Of a stretch of 64,000 nucleotides of DNA, positions 52,956-62,771 are shown piece by piece. Numbering within the stretch: position 1 is the stretch's first letter; every line of letters starts with the position of its first letter. Under the pieces are notes generated by a model. That model was given only the letters and a program-made list of their open reading frames with translations. It was not told the DNA's origin and searched no databases. Made by a program: the position numbers and the translations under genes. This stretch comes from UBA6059 sp964351595 (lineage in GTDB: Bacteria; Bacteroidota; Bacteroidia; Cytophagales; Cyclobacteriaceae), in contig CAYGOT010000001.1 in assembly GCA_964351595.1 (NCBI GenBank), positions 87,939 to 151,938 on the forward strand, read 5' to 3'.

Positions 52956-53738
52956 TTGAAAATCACAATTCTATTGAAGCTTCAAGTGCTCTTTTTTGGG
53001 TTGCTCATGATGGCCTTGCCTAGTCTCGGTCAGGAGATTACTGGCCGGACTTGGGTCAATGCTGATCATCAGACTATGGAGTTAGATGAGGATACGGCCA
53101 GATTTCAGCATCAGGGTAGGAAGGAGCTTTTTGCGTACATTATAGATGGTGATAAGCTGGACCTGACGGGTGCTGCTGGTGAGTTGCTGTCCTTCCAAAT
53201 CGAGATGAGCGGTGATAGTCTGACCCTTCATAAATGGGTAGTGCCCAACTCCTCTGAGGTGAAGACGGCTGAAAATGAAAATGGAATACGACTCAATCTA
53301 TCTATGAAGCTCAAGGACTATGAGATGCTGCGCTTTGCTGACGCATCCTCATTGGTGAAGTCCTATGATGATTTTGAGTCGCTTCAGTTCAGGTCAAATG
53401 CTTGTATGGGCACCTGCCCGGTCCTGGATATTACCATCAATTCAAATCGTGAAGTGAGCTTTAAAGCAGAGGCGTATGCCGACCATCTAGGTACGTATAC
53501 CTCGCAGCTGGACAAAGCACAAATGCACCAAATCTGTGAGCTTGTGAAGCAAGGTGACCTTCAAGGATTGAAGTCAAGACTTAAAACGCCACTTGACTTT
53601 CCGACCTATTATTTGACCATTGACTATGGAGATGAAAAGGCTGAGTATAGCGGCTACTCGTTGTACGAACCTTTGAATCAATTAATACAGCAGTTTCTTG
53701 ATTTTGATACTACTTTGAAATTGAAGAAATTGGAATGA
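52956..53738 (+). CDS. Secreted DUF6438-domain protein
   Basis: 260 residues, TTG start, followed by a signal peptide (about 1-24, LPSLGQE). The C-terminal half (about 125-245) has the DUF6438 pattern: ACMGTCPVLDITINSNREV, YADHLGTYTSQLDKAQ and YYLTIDYGDEKAEYSGY. The central CxxxC is conserved in this family, whose function is not established. The first half has no clear domain. It lies 29 bp before the large T9SS-exported protein and is probably cotranscribed with it. Confidence 0.8.
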   Translation: MKITILLKLQVLFFGLLMMALPSLGQEITGRTWVNADHQTMELDEDTARFQHQGRKELFAYIIDGDKLDLTGAAGELLSFQIEMSGDSLTLHKWVVPNSSEVKTAENENGIRLNLSMKLKDYEMLRFADASSLVKSYDDFESLQFRSNACMGTCPVLDITINSNREVSFKAEAYADHLGTYTSQLDKAQMHQICELVKQGDLQGLKSRLKTPLDFPTYYLTIDYGDEKAEYSGYSLYEPLNQLIQQFLDFDTTLKLKKLE

Positions 53739-53767
53739 TAAATCTACATCTGAGAACCCCTCATCTT

Positions 53768-56700
53768 ATGAAACAGCTTTACTATTTCAGTGCCTTTTTT
53801 CTTATTTGTTTTTTCTCGATTCTTGATTCAGTTTTTGGGCAAAAAATAGAAAGATACGAAATGCAGCGGTTTGAGTCCAACGGGAAGGTTTATAACCGAA
53901 TAAAAGTGAATGCCCCGGTTTGTGAATTACCCGCAAGCTATCAATCTGAAGAGAAACTCCTACTTAAGGCTTTATCACTGAGAACCGCTTACCAACCTGA
54001 CCTGCTAAATTCCATTACACCAACAGCTACATTTGAGGTTGTTTACGATAACGATTTCCCCGAGGCTGGAAAAACAGCATTTCAATTTGCATTAGACATT
54101 TGGGCGCGCACAATAGTTTCTACTGTTCCGATAAAAGTTGAAGCTAACTATGAACCATTGGGGCCAGGCTCCTTAGCTAATGCTCGTTCACTCTTTATTT
54201 ATCCTGACCCGGATAATGCACCTTTTGCAAACACCTTCTACTCTTCTGCACTATCAAACGCCTTGGCAGGCACAGATATCGATACTAATTCAGGAGATGT
54301 CGAAGTAAATATGGCAGATCGAAACGATTGGTATTTCGGTACCGATCCCAATGGGCTGCCTTCTGACAAGTTTGATTTTACGTCCACAGCGCTACATGAA
54401 CTCGCCCATGGTCTGGGTTTTTCTGGTACGGGTTCTTCTGACGATACTGAGGGTTCTTGGGGTGTTGGGAATGACAAAGAACCAATGGTCTACGATCGAT
54501 TCGTTAAAAATGGATCAGATGTGGAATTAACTTCGTTTACCGGAAACGATAACCCATCAGCCGCTTTGGATATCTACTTAACTAGCCAAGATCTTTTCTT
54601 AACTGGCCCCAACGTCTTGGCGGCTCATAGTGGTCCTGCACCGATCCATGCACCAGATCCATTTAATCCAGGATCAAGCTTTTCGCACTGGTCGGATGAT
54701 TTTGATAGCACTGATGATGCATTTATGACTTTCAGTTCGTTTAGCGGTGAGATAACTAGAACCATTGGCCCAGTCACCCGGGCTCTTTTCAAAGACATGG
54801 GTTGGCAGCTCAATGAACTCGCTGCTCCGACAACCAGAGCAACAAATGTCCAGTTTTCCAATGTAGGTCTTACCCAAATGACGGTCTCATGGACAAATGG
54901 TGACGGTAGCCACAGGATAGTAGTGGCTCGAGAAGGAGTAGAACCAACTAGTACGCCAGCAGACGGTACGGATTATGCCGCGGATGCGAACTTTGGTTCA
55001 GGTGAAGTCTTGGGTGATGGTGTCGTTGTGTACAATGGTGATGGTAATTCATTTACGATGACTGGGCTCAACCCTAGTACTACCTATGTTGTCATAGTTT
55101 ATGAATACAATAACGTGACGGATGAGTTTCTCTACAAGACAGATGGTACTGCAGCAGGTGTACAAGACACAGCTGCCCCACTTGCTGCCCCGACTACCAG
55201 TGCTTCCAACCTGCAGTTTACGAATGTCGACCTTACCTCAATGGACGTGTCCTGGACCAATGGCAATGGCAATAATCGCATCGTACTGGCTCGTGAAGGA
55301 GCTGCTCCTACTGGTAGTCCTGTAGATGCTACAGACTATGCGGCGAATGCTGACTTCACCGCAGCACCTGTGCTTGGTGACAGTAAAGTAGTGTATGACG
55401 GAGCTGGTAGTTCATTTACGATGACTGGACTCACGGCAAGTACCACTTACCATGTAGCGGTCTATGAATACAATAATCAGACGGATGAATTCCTTTACAA
55501 GACTGATGCACCCGCAATCGGCAATAAAGCGACAACTGATCCTGACCTGACTCCTCCAGCGATTGCCGGAGGTGGTTTGGATCCGGCGAACAATGCTACG
55601 GAGGTGTTAATTACCACCGATTTGTCCATCGAGTTTGATGAACCTATTCAAAAGGGCACGGGAAATATTACTGTTTTTGATGGGGCTGATCAACTGCTTC
55701 AGACAGTAGCTTTGACTAGTGATGATGTAAGCGTAGAGGGCAACACCGCCATTATTGACTTACCAGAATATCTGCCTAGCAGCACAACTATATATGTGCA
55801 AATTGCTGCTGGAGCATTTGAAGATGCGAGCAGCAACGCCTTTGTAGGAATTAACGACAACACCACATGGACATTTGCTACGAGTGCATTTGATTGTAGT
55901 GGATTTACTGTTGATAATGTCACTATCACAGTTGACTCGGAAGAAACCAGCTGTGATGCGCCTAATGGGTCATTGTCCGCAACAGTAGATGTTGGTGGAG
56001 GTCCGGTTACAAATGGATATATCTTCACCTGGTACAACTCAGGTGATCTGAATACACCTATTGGTGATGCTGCTCAGATCGACGGTCTTGCTGCTGGAAA
56101 TTATACGGTATTCGTCGAAGATGAGGCCACAGGCTGTGAAGTCACGAAGGAGGAGACGATCGTCACCAATAAAGTTGATCCTGTGCTTGATCAGGGGTTT
56201 GTATCCGACTCGGAAGTTTGTTTTGGTATCCCCGATGGACAGATTGATATCACCGCTGATGGTGGACAAACCAACGGCTACACCTTCGAGTGGTCAATTG
56301 GAGGAGTGGCCAAAGCTACTCCGGATTTTGAGGGTGGAGGTACTTACGATGGCCTGGGTAATGGCAATTACACCGTAGTGGCTGTGAATAACATTACTCT
56401 TTGCAGGTCAGAGAGTGCTACCTTCACAGTAGGTACTGACACTACAGATCCTGTCCTAGGAGACGCTACTATAGTGCCCAACGGAGGATGCGGAAGTCCT
56501 AGCGGACAACTCAGTATTGCCACAGATCAAGGTCAGACCAACGGTTTCACATTCAGCTGGTGGAATGGGGATACTAACATCGGGCAAGCTGATTTTGCAG
56601 GTGGTCCAGTTTACTCCGGGCTGGCCGCTGGTGAATATACGGTGCAGGTACAAAGTGACGCTACCGGGTGCATATCTGAGACTCGAACTTTTGAGGTTAC

Positions 56701-58969
56701 TACAGCGGCACAAGACATTCCGGTAGTGGATGCAGTGGTCACCAATGGCCAGGGCTGTGCACTACCCGGTGAGGGCGAGGTGAGAGTCACTATCTCTTCT
56801 ACCAATGCGCCTTCCGCTTATAATGTTCAGATTCTGCAAGGGCAGACCGTGGTGCAGCAAGAGACAGTGACCAATGGACCTGCGGGCATTACACTGGATG
56901 GTTTGCTCGATGGAAGCTATACTGTCAGGGTCACAGACAATGATAAAGGTTGCTCAACCGACAAGCCTATTACCGTTGCGTACACAGCGATCCCATTGAC
57001 GGTACCCCAAAATGTGACTATCGGAGACATTACAGACGAGACTGCTACTGTCAATTGGAATGCAGTAGCTGCTGATGCTACCTACGAAATTCTCTATGAG
57101 ACGGCTAGCAGCGATATACTCTCTGAAGTTGGAACTGCAGGTAGCAACTCATTTGCGATAGCAGGTCTTACCGATAGTACGGTATATGAGGTGAGCGTAC
57201 TTACTGTCTGTGATGATGGTGGTACGCCTGCTAAGTCTGACTATTCGGCGGTGAAGACTTTCAAGACATTGCTGCTCTGTGGTGCGGATAAGACAGCAGC
57301 CCCAACGTGGTACAAAGATGCTGATGGTGACGGTGTGGGTATCTCCAATGATATTATCATCGCCTGTGAAAAGCCAACCGGATACGTTGAAGATGATGGT
57401 GATTGCAATGATGCCGACCCGGATGTCTACCCCGGAGCACCAAAGCTGCCTGATGGCAAGGACAATGACTGTGATGGTATTGTTGATAAGGCTAATCAGT
57501 CTATCGATTTTGCCCTTATCAGTAATAGCCTGGTGAGTGACAACATTATCGAGCTTGTTGCTGAGGCCACTAGCGGTTTGAATGTAACCTTTACTGCTGT
57601 AGGGCCTGTGACGATTGCAGGTTCCACCGCTGAGATAACCGGAACAGGAGATGTGGTGGTGACTGCATCCCAGGCTGGTAATGATTTCTTCAATGCTGCT
57701 ACGAACGTTATCCGCCTCTTTAAGATCTCAAAAGGAAATCAGGTGATTACCTTCTCTGAGCTGGAGGATGTAAAGTACGCAGATCAGACCATACCTTATA
57801 CAGTGACTGTTGACTCGGAACTACCCTTGTCGATAGCCGTAGAAGGGCCTGCTGAGAATACTGCGGATGGCTTGAAAATCACAGGTGTGGGTACGGTAAC
57901 CGTCACTGCCAGTCAGGCAGGAAACGACCTGTACAATGCTGCCACTTATGCTCGCTCTTTCGAGGTAACTAAGGGTGACCAGGAGTTGATGATTAGTAAT
58001 TCCGGTGGACCATTTGTACCTGGTGATGTATCTGTCATAACGGCAACCAGCAGTGTTGGTCTGGAGGTATCTCTGTCTATTGAAGGGCCGGGCGTTTTGA
58101 CCGGAAATGAGGTGACCTTTGAAAGTGCCGGGCGGGTAAAGGTAATCGCTACCCAGTCCGGTAACGATAATTATAGCAGTCCTAATCCAGCCATACTGTT
58201 TATTGACGTGGAGTTGGCAAAGACGGTGATCGATCCCATCGAGCTTCCGGACGAAATCGGGGAGAACGGAGAAATCGACTTGCCTCCAACCACTCCGGGT
58301 GGAGCACCTATTGTTTATACAGTGACCGGGCCTGCGTTTATTGATGAAAATGGTAATCTGGTAATCACGGGCCCAGGTCTGGTAACCATCACAAGTTCTC
58401 TTGGTGAAAATGATCTGGAAGAAGCCGAACCCCTTGAGGATTCATTCTGTGTGTTCCCTACAAAACCCACAATCTCAAGTCAGGTTGATGAGGTTAATCA
58501 GGTGGTGGTATTCACTTCAAGTAGCGCCGAAGGCAACCAGTGGTTTAAAAATAACGTCACCGCTACCGGCGAAACGGGGCAGACTTTTGAGATTCCGATA
58601 GGTGTCAATGCTGAAATACAAGTCCAGGTGACCATAGACGGATGTGAGTCGGAAGTATCAGAGGTTGTCAATGGTAGTGGGCAGCAGGTTACTGGTATTG
58701 AAGACCTTATCAGCAATGGTCAATTGAAAGCATATCCCAATCCTGTCCAGGATGTATTCTCGATAGAGCTCTCAGGGCAGATTTTTGACCGTGCTCCGGT
58801 AGCGAGGTTGTATACGCTGGATGGCCAAATCATCAATGAAAGCGAGATGAGAAGTGAAGGCTTCACCTGGCAGACGAGATTTGATGTTAGCCAGCTAAAG
58901 CAGGGAATCTACCTCTACCAACTGGTAGAAGGCCAGCATGTACTTACGGGTAAGTTTATCAAGAGGTAA
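53768..58969 (+). CDS. Large T9SS-exported multidomain protein with protease-like N-terminus
   Basis: 1733 residues from the ATG at 53768, chosen because a signal peptide begins there (MKQLYYFSAFFLICFFS). Domains: protease-like region with HELAHGLGFSG (His210, Glu211, His214); two FN3 domains (about 340-590) that repeat each other closely; an SbsA/Big_5 Ig-like domain (about 600-700); four SprB/PKD-like modules with a shared TNGYTFEW-type core (about 705-1065); a further FN3 domain; a MopE-type calcium-binding motif (about 1175-1245, DADGDG ... DGDCNDADPDVYPGA); several Ig/MBG-like modules; and a T9SS type A sorting domain (last about 85 residues, AYPNPVQDVFSIEL). The third metzincin His is replaced by Gly. 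Probably a surface adhesin or hydrolase. Confidence 0.85.
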   Translation: MKQLYYFSAFFLICFFSILDSVFGQKIERYEMQRFESNGKVYNRIKVNAPVCELPASYQSEEKLLLKALSLRTAYQPDLLNSITPTATFEVVYDNDFPEAGKTAFQFALDIWARTIVSTVPIKVEANYEPLGPGSLANARSLFIYPDPDNAPFANTFYSSALSNALAGTDIDTNSGDVEVNMADRNDWYFGTDPNGLPSDKFDFTSTALHELAHGLGFSGTGSSDDTEGSWGVGNDKEPMVYDRFVKNGSDVELTSFTGNDNPSAALDIYLTSQDLFLTGPNVLAAHSGPAPIHAPDPFNPGSSFSHWSDDFDSTDDAFMTFSSFSGEITRTIGPVTRALFKDMGWQLNELAAPTTRATNVQFSNVGLTQMTVSWTNGDGSHRIVVAREGVEPTSTPADGTDYAADANFGSGEVLGDGVVVYNGDGNSFTMTGLNPSTTYVVIVYEYNNVTDEFLYKTDGTAAGVQDTAAPLAAPTTSASNLQFTNVDLTSMDVSWTNGNGNNRIVLAREGAAPTGSPVDATDYAANADFTAAPVLGDSKVVYDGAGSSFTMTGLTASTTYHVAVYEYNNQTDEFLYKTDAPAIGNKATTDPDLTPPAIAGGGLDPANNATEVLITTDLSIEFDEPIQKGTGNITVFDGADQLLQTVALTSDDVSVEGNTAIIDLPEYLPSSTTIYVQIAAGAFEDASSNAFVGINDNTTWTFATSAFDCSGFTVDNVTITVDSEETSCDAPNGSLSATVDVGGGPVTNGYIFTWYNSGDLNTPIGDAAQIDGLAAGNYTVFVEDEATGCEVTKEETIVTNKVDPVLDQGFVSDSEVCFGIPDGQIDITADGGQTNGYTFEWSIGGVAKATPDFEGGGTYDGLGNGNYTVVAVNNITLCRSESATFTVGTDTTDPVLGDATIVPNGGCGSPSGQLSIATDQGQTNGFTFSWWNGDTNIGQADFAGGPVYSGLAAGEYTVQVQSDATGCISETRTFEVTTAAQDIPVVDAVVTNGQGCALPGEGEVRVTISSTNAPSAYNVQILQGQTVVQQETVTNGPAGITLDGLLDGSYTVRVTDNDKGCSTDKPITVAYTAIPLTVPQNVTIGDITDETATVNWNAVAADATYEILYETASSDILSEVGTAGSNSFAIAGLTDSTVYEVSVLTVCDDGGTPAKSDYSAVKTFKTLLLCGADKTAAPTWYKDADGDGVGISNDIIIACEKPTGYVEDDGDCNDADPDVYPGAPKLPDGKDNDCDGIVDKANQSIDFALISNSLVSDNIIELVAEATSGLNVTFTAVGPVTIAGSTAEITGTGDVVVTASQAGNDFFNAATNVIRLFKISKGNQVITFSELEDVKYADQTIPYTVTVDSELPLSIAVEGPAENTADGLKITGVGTVTVTASQAGNDLYNAATYARSFEVTKGDQELMISNSGGPFVPGDVSVITATSSVGLEVSLSIEGPGVLTGNEVTFESAGRVKVIATQSGNDNYSSPNPAILFIDVELAKTVIDPIELPDEIGENGEIDLPPTTPGGAPIVYTVTGPAFIDENGNLVITGPGLVTITSSLGENDLEEAEPLEDSFCVFPTKPTISSQVDEVNQVVVFTSSSAEGNQWFKNNVTATGETGQTFEIPIGVNAEIQVQVTIDGCESEVSEVVNGSGQQVTGIEDLISNGQLKAYPNPVQDVFSIELSGQIFDRAPVARLYTLDGQIINESEMRSEGFTWQTRFDVSQLKQGIYLYQLVEGQHVLTGKFIKR

Positions 58970-58985
58970 TACCGATAGCTAACGA

Positions 58986-59028
58986 ACAAAAGGCCAACTC
59001 TCCAAGTGAGGGATGGCCTTTTGTTTTA
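58986..59028 (+). terminator. Rho-independent terminator after the large T9SS gene
   Basis: An 11-bp perfect stem ACAAAAGGCCA / TGGCCTTTTGT (58986-58996 with 59014-59024), a 17-base loop and a T-rich tail to 59028. It is 16 bp after the stop. Confidence 0.85.
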
Positions 59029-59090
59029 TAAGTCACTCCACTCGTATAATTCCCCATCTTACCCATTTCCAGGCAACTTAAATTGTTGAC

Positions 59091-61307
59091 ATGTTAGGGA
59101 GAATAGCATTTTTAGTTTTGATGATGTCGACCGGCTTTACGGTTATGTCACAATCGATTACCATCAAGGCTACCAACGCCAAAATAGAACTTGATGGTGT
59201 GATCGAAGAGGCATGGTTTGAGGCGGATTCCGCGTACGATTTTATGCAGTACTTCCCTTACGATACCTCGCTCGCTGAGTCTCAGACGGTGGCGCGCATT
59301 CTCTATGATGACCAGTTTATCTATGTGCTGGGCGTGATGCAAAATAAGGCGCTCGACAGGTCTTACATCACACCTTCACTTCGTCGTGATTTTCGTGGAG
59401 AAGCCAACGACAGTTTTTCCGTCATTTTCGATTCTTTTAAGGATAAAACAAACGGCGTTCTATTTGGGATTAACCCCTTTGGTGTGAGGCGAGAAGCCCT
59501 CATCACTAACGGCGGCTCTGGTGATGGCTCGTTTAACCGTGACTGGGACAACAAGTGGTATGGGGATGCCAAACAGTACGAAGGGTACTGGATAGCCGAA
59601 ATGGCAATACCATTGAAGACGTTGCGTTTTGCAGAGAATGCAGAAAGCTGGAATATCAATTTTTACAGAATTGACAGTGAGTTTGCAGAGCGATCGACCT
59701 GGTCACCGATCGAGCGCAACTTCTCTATTGTCAATATGGCGACTATGCGGGAGATGGAGTGGGATCGCCCTACCGGAAAACCGGGTACTAACATCTCAGT
59801 GATCCCTTACGTTGCGGCCAGCTCCAACAGAGATTTTGAAGAAGGCACCCCGCAGGATAATGATATCTCTGCTGGTTTCGATTTGAAGTACGCCGTGACA
59901 CCTGGCTTGAACCTTGACCTCACCGTCAACCCGGACTTTTCCCAAGTTGAAGTGGATCAACAAGTGACCAATTTGGATAGGTTTGAGATATTTTTTCCCG
60001 AGCGCCGACAGTTCTTTCTGGAAAATGCGGACCTGTTTTCCGGCAATGGAAATTCAAGTACGCGACCATTTTTTAGTCGCAGGATAGGCGTGTCACAGGA
60101 TACTGCTACCGGCCAAAACATACAGAATCCAATTCCATTTGGTGCACGGTTAAGCGGTAAGCTCAATGATGATCTGCGCCTAGGTTTTTTGTCGATGCAA
60201 ACAGGACCCGATGATCAAAATGGCCTGCCTTCATACAACTACACTGTACTCACCGTACAGCAAAAGGTATTTGATCGCTCCAATGTCAATTTCCTATTCG
60301 TCAACAAGCAGACCTTTGATGACGAACAGGAATACAATACAGTGGATTTCAACAAGTACAATCGCAGCATAGGTTCAGATTTCAATCTCGCTACCGCAAA
60401 TAACAGATGGAATGGCAAAGCATTCTTTCACCATACTTTCGAGGAGGATCAACCTGATGATGCCTATTCAGCGGGTTTGGAACTTGAGTATAGCGATCTC
60501 AAGTGGTCTTCTCGTATCTTCTCTCAGATCGTGGGAGAGGGGTTCAATCCGGAAGCTGGCTTTGTACGTCGGACCGATATCCGACAGTTAGCCACCACCA
60601 CACGTTACAGCTGGTATCCGGCCACAGGAGGGGTTCAAAGTCATGGACCCGGGTTTGATTTCGATCTTGTCGGCAACTCCACTTATGGTTTCCTCGACTG
60701 GGATTACAACTTTCTTTATGACATCCGCTGGAGGAGTACGGCGCGGTTTAGCATGAGACTGAGGCAGCAGTACACTTACCTGTTTGATCCATTTGATCCG
60801 AGTGGGTCTGATGGCTTGGAGCTGCCAGCCAATACTGACTATGTCAACAAGCAGATCATTGCTAACTATACCTCTGATCAGCGCAAGAAGTTCTTTTTTG
60901 AGCTAAGAACGCGATCCGGTGAGTATTTCAATGGTCATCGACTCAACCTAGCTGGAAGCATTGGCTATCGCTATCAGCCATTTGGTTTTACTTCTATTGA
61001 CTTTACTTTCAACAGGATACTCTTACCAGCGCCCTATACTACCGGGAACTTAATTCTGGTAGGTCCGAGGTTTGATTTCACCTTTTCCAAGTCTGTTTTC
61101 TTCACCACCTTCGTACAGTACAACAGTCAGATTGAAAACCTTAACATCAACAGTCGCCTGCAGTGGCGCTTCAAGCCAGTATCCGATATCTTCCTGGTCT
61201 ACACCGACAACTATTTTGCCTACAATGAAGGCAGTCGCTTTATCCGTTTTGGTGGCCCGAGGGTACGAGCGATAACTTTCAAGATTACCTATTGGTTGAA
61301 TTTGTAA
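59091..61307 (+). CDS. DUF5916 outer-membrane protein with CBM9-like N-terminus
   Basis: 738 residues. A signal peptide (about 1-20) precedes a carbohydrate-binding family 9-like domain (about 24-215) with IELDGVIEEAWFEAD, ARILYDDQFIYVLGVM and GVLFGINPFGVRREALI. From about 220 to the end it is a beta-rich DUF5916 region with PDFSQVEVDQQVTNLDRFE and FFPERRQFFLENADLF, characteristic of this family of large outer-membrane-associated proteins. The barrel-like C-terminus ends at an aromatic residue. Function is unknown; a role at the surface with glycans or peptides is a family-level guess. It has its own terminator-separated unit. Confidence 0.9.
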   Translation: MLGRIAFLVLMMSTGFTVMSQSITIKATNAKIELDGVIEEAWFEADSAYDFMQYFPYDTSLAESQTVARILYDDQFIYVLGVMQNKALDRSYITPSLRRDFRGEANDSFSVIFDSFKDKTNGVLFGINPFGVRREALITNGGSGDGSFNRDWDNKWYGDAKQYEGYWIAEMAIPLKTLRFAENAESWNINFYRIDSEFAERSTWSPIERNFSIVNMATMREMEWDRPTGKPGTNISVIPYVAASSNRDFEEGTPQDNDISAGFDLKYAVTPGLNLDLTVNPDFSQVEVDQQVTNLDRFEIFFPERRQFFLENADLFSGNGNSSTRPFFSRRIGVSQDTATGQNIQNPIPFGARLSGKLNDDLRLGFLSMQTGPDDQNGLPSYNYTVLTVQQKVFDRSNVNFLFVNKQTFDDEQEYNTVDFNKYNRSIGSDFNLATANNRWNGKAFFHHTFEEDQPDDAYSAGLELEYSDLKWSSRIFSQIVGEGFNPEAGFVRRTDIRQLATTTRYSWYPATGGVQSHGPGFDFDLVGNSTYGFLDWDYNFLYDIRWRSTARFSMRLRQQYTYLFDPFDPSGSDGLELPANTDYVNKQIIANYTSDQRKKFFFELRTRSGEYFNGHRLNLAGSIGYRYQPFGFTSIDFTFNRILLPAPYTTGNLILVGPRFDFTFSKSVFFTTFVQYNSQIENLNINSRLQWRFKPVSDIFLVYTDNYFAYNEGSRFIRFGGPRVRAITFKITYWLNL

Positions 61308-61341
61308 TATCCGAGTGGTTTTAGAAGTTTTTGGGTTATCA

Positions 61342-61938
61342 CTAATCTTTTGACTTTACCTTTCGCCCGGTACCAGTCAAGGTGAGATTATACTCCGTAA
61401 TGGGCATGTCTGAGAAGTTCGCCACATTGCGTCGAGTGTAGGTTGTGTACTCTTCGTTGAACTGGTAGACATCCTCGTAGCGCTCCAGCATGTGATCCTG
61501 TACCTTGAGCTCACCTTTGATGATGAACTTAGCCTCTGTAGAATCATACCGGAGTAGCTCCAAGCCGGTCGCAGGCCAATTGCTGTAGATTCCTACTCGC
61601 TCATAGGAGTTTTCAAAGCGCCCATAGCGAATAGCTTCCTGGAAGGATCTTGTTCTGCCTTCATATCTTCCGCTATCGCAAACCAATTCACCTTTGCAAA
61701 TGATGAATTGTGGCACCCCACGATACGAAAGATCGTATTCGCAAATCTGGGTGCCTTTCTCCGTGAATAAGGCTTCCTGATTAGGGTTATGGGTGTCATA
61801 TATTTGAAACGATATCTCCCAGGTGCCGATGTAAAAGTCCAGATCCTGGACGGTCGGACGGGTTTCTGGAGTGTCCTGAGCCACAGCCTGGAGAGTAGTG
61901 AGAATAGTGATAAGGAGGACTATTAGAAAGTGCTTCAT
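61342..61938 (-). CDS. Small secreted protein of unknown function
   Basis: 198 residues from the ATG at 61938; an ATG at 61974 in frame would add twelve residues before the signal peptide. Signal peptide about 1-20 (LQAVAQD). The mature part contains DLDFYIGTWEISFQIYD, SFQEAIRYGRFENSYER and a basic C-terminal tail. The DFYIGTWE motif is typical of DUF1579-like or lipocalin-fold secreted proteins. Nothing further is recognised. It converges with the DUF5916 gene across a short gap. Confidence 0.65.
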   Translation of the reverse strand: MKHFLIVLLITILTTLQAVAQDTPETRPTVQDLDFYIGTWEISFQIYDTHNPNQEALFTEKGTQICEYDLSYRGVPQFIICKGELVCDSGRYEGRTRSFQEAIRYGRFENSYERVGIYSNWPATGLELLRYDSTEAKFIIKGELKVQDHMLERYEDVYQFNEEYTTYTRRNVANFSDMPITEYNLTLTGTGRKVKSKD

Positions 61939-62056
61939 GGAGTTTTGAGTTTTACACAAGAGTAGCTTGTACAAACACCATCCCCTTTTGAATTAATTAA
62001 GAGCTCGCCGTTATTAATTAATCAGTTATTCAGTCCCCCCTAAAAATGAATTGCAA

Positions 62057-62770
62057 CTACGTCAACAGATTGCCCTTGTCATCCCATTCGGCTATGTCTT
62101 CCTTTTTGGACTGATCGACACATTTAGCCAGCCATTCTTCATCATAGGACAATCCATGCTCATCAAGCACTTCCTGAGGTACCCCATCCCAGACATTGGG
62201 TTGGTTGCCTTTGTAGCCCAGATCATCGATACCCAACTTAGTCGTGTAATAGCCCGTAAGGGTGAGATCACGCATCCGCGAAAAGAAGGCGACCCCAGCA
62301 GAGACCTCAGGTGCCGCTTCATCCGGATAGGCGATTTCGTCAAGGAGACTTTTTCGTTGGGCATCAGTCAGTTTACCAAATGGCAGGCCGAAGGTGTGAT
62401 TGGAGCGGCTTTCCAGCCACATCAGCCCACCTTTGATGGGGAGCTCATGCGAAGGGATATCCTTGGCTATGAAGTCAATGAACTCTGGCACGCCAGCATC
62501 CAAAGCGCCACCCGCTGCGTCCGTCGGAGGCAAAATCAGGTCACATAGTATGGCAATACTGGCCAATTCGGTTTCCGAAAAGCCCTGACTGCTCAATAGT
62601 TTCTCGTCGCGGGCCTTTTCTTCGACTGTGCGACCATACTTGCCATTATCCTCGGGTTTAGATACGGGCATCACCGGGCCTTCTGAAGTCTCCGTTGCGC
62701 AACCTTCCAGTAAGGCGCCCCCGGCCATAGTACCGATGAGCAGGGATTTCATTGATTCTCTTCGATCCAT
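62057..62770 (-). CDS. Gluconate 2-dehydrogenase subunit 3-like protein
   Basis: 237 residues. The N-terminus has a twin-arginine-like start and a lipobox (MDRRESMKSLLIGTMAGG, then LLEGC). The body shows LASIAILCDLILPPTDAAGG and GVPEFIDFIAKDIP, typical of the gluconate 2-dehydrogenase subunit 3 family, a small periplasmic partner of GMC dehydrogenases. It starts one base after the GMC stop, so the pair is co-translated. Its role would be export, maturation or attachment of the GMC enzyme. Confidence 0.85.
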   Translation of the reverse strand: MDRRESMKSLLIGTMAGGALLEGCATETSEGPVMPVSKPEDNGKYGRTVEEKARDEKLLSSQGFSETELASIAILCDLILPPTDAAGGALDAGVPEFIDFIAKDIPSHELPIKGGLMWLESRSNHTFGLPFGKLTDAQRKSLLDEIAYPDEAAPEVSAGVAFFSRMRDLTLTGYYTTKLGIDDLGYKGNQPNVWDGVPQEVLDEHGLSYDEEWLAKCVDQSKKEDIAEWDDKGNLLT

Positions 62771-62771
62771 A

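Noticed and set aside
57279..57536. Alternative frame over the MopE motif of the large T9SS gene
   Set aside because: Repetitive Asp/Gly codons create an open frame by chance; the main frame is continuous for 1733 codons.
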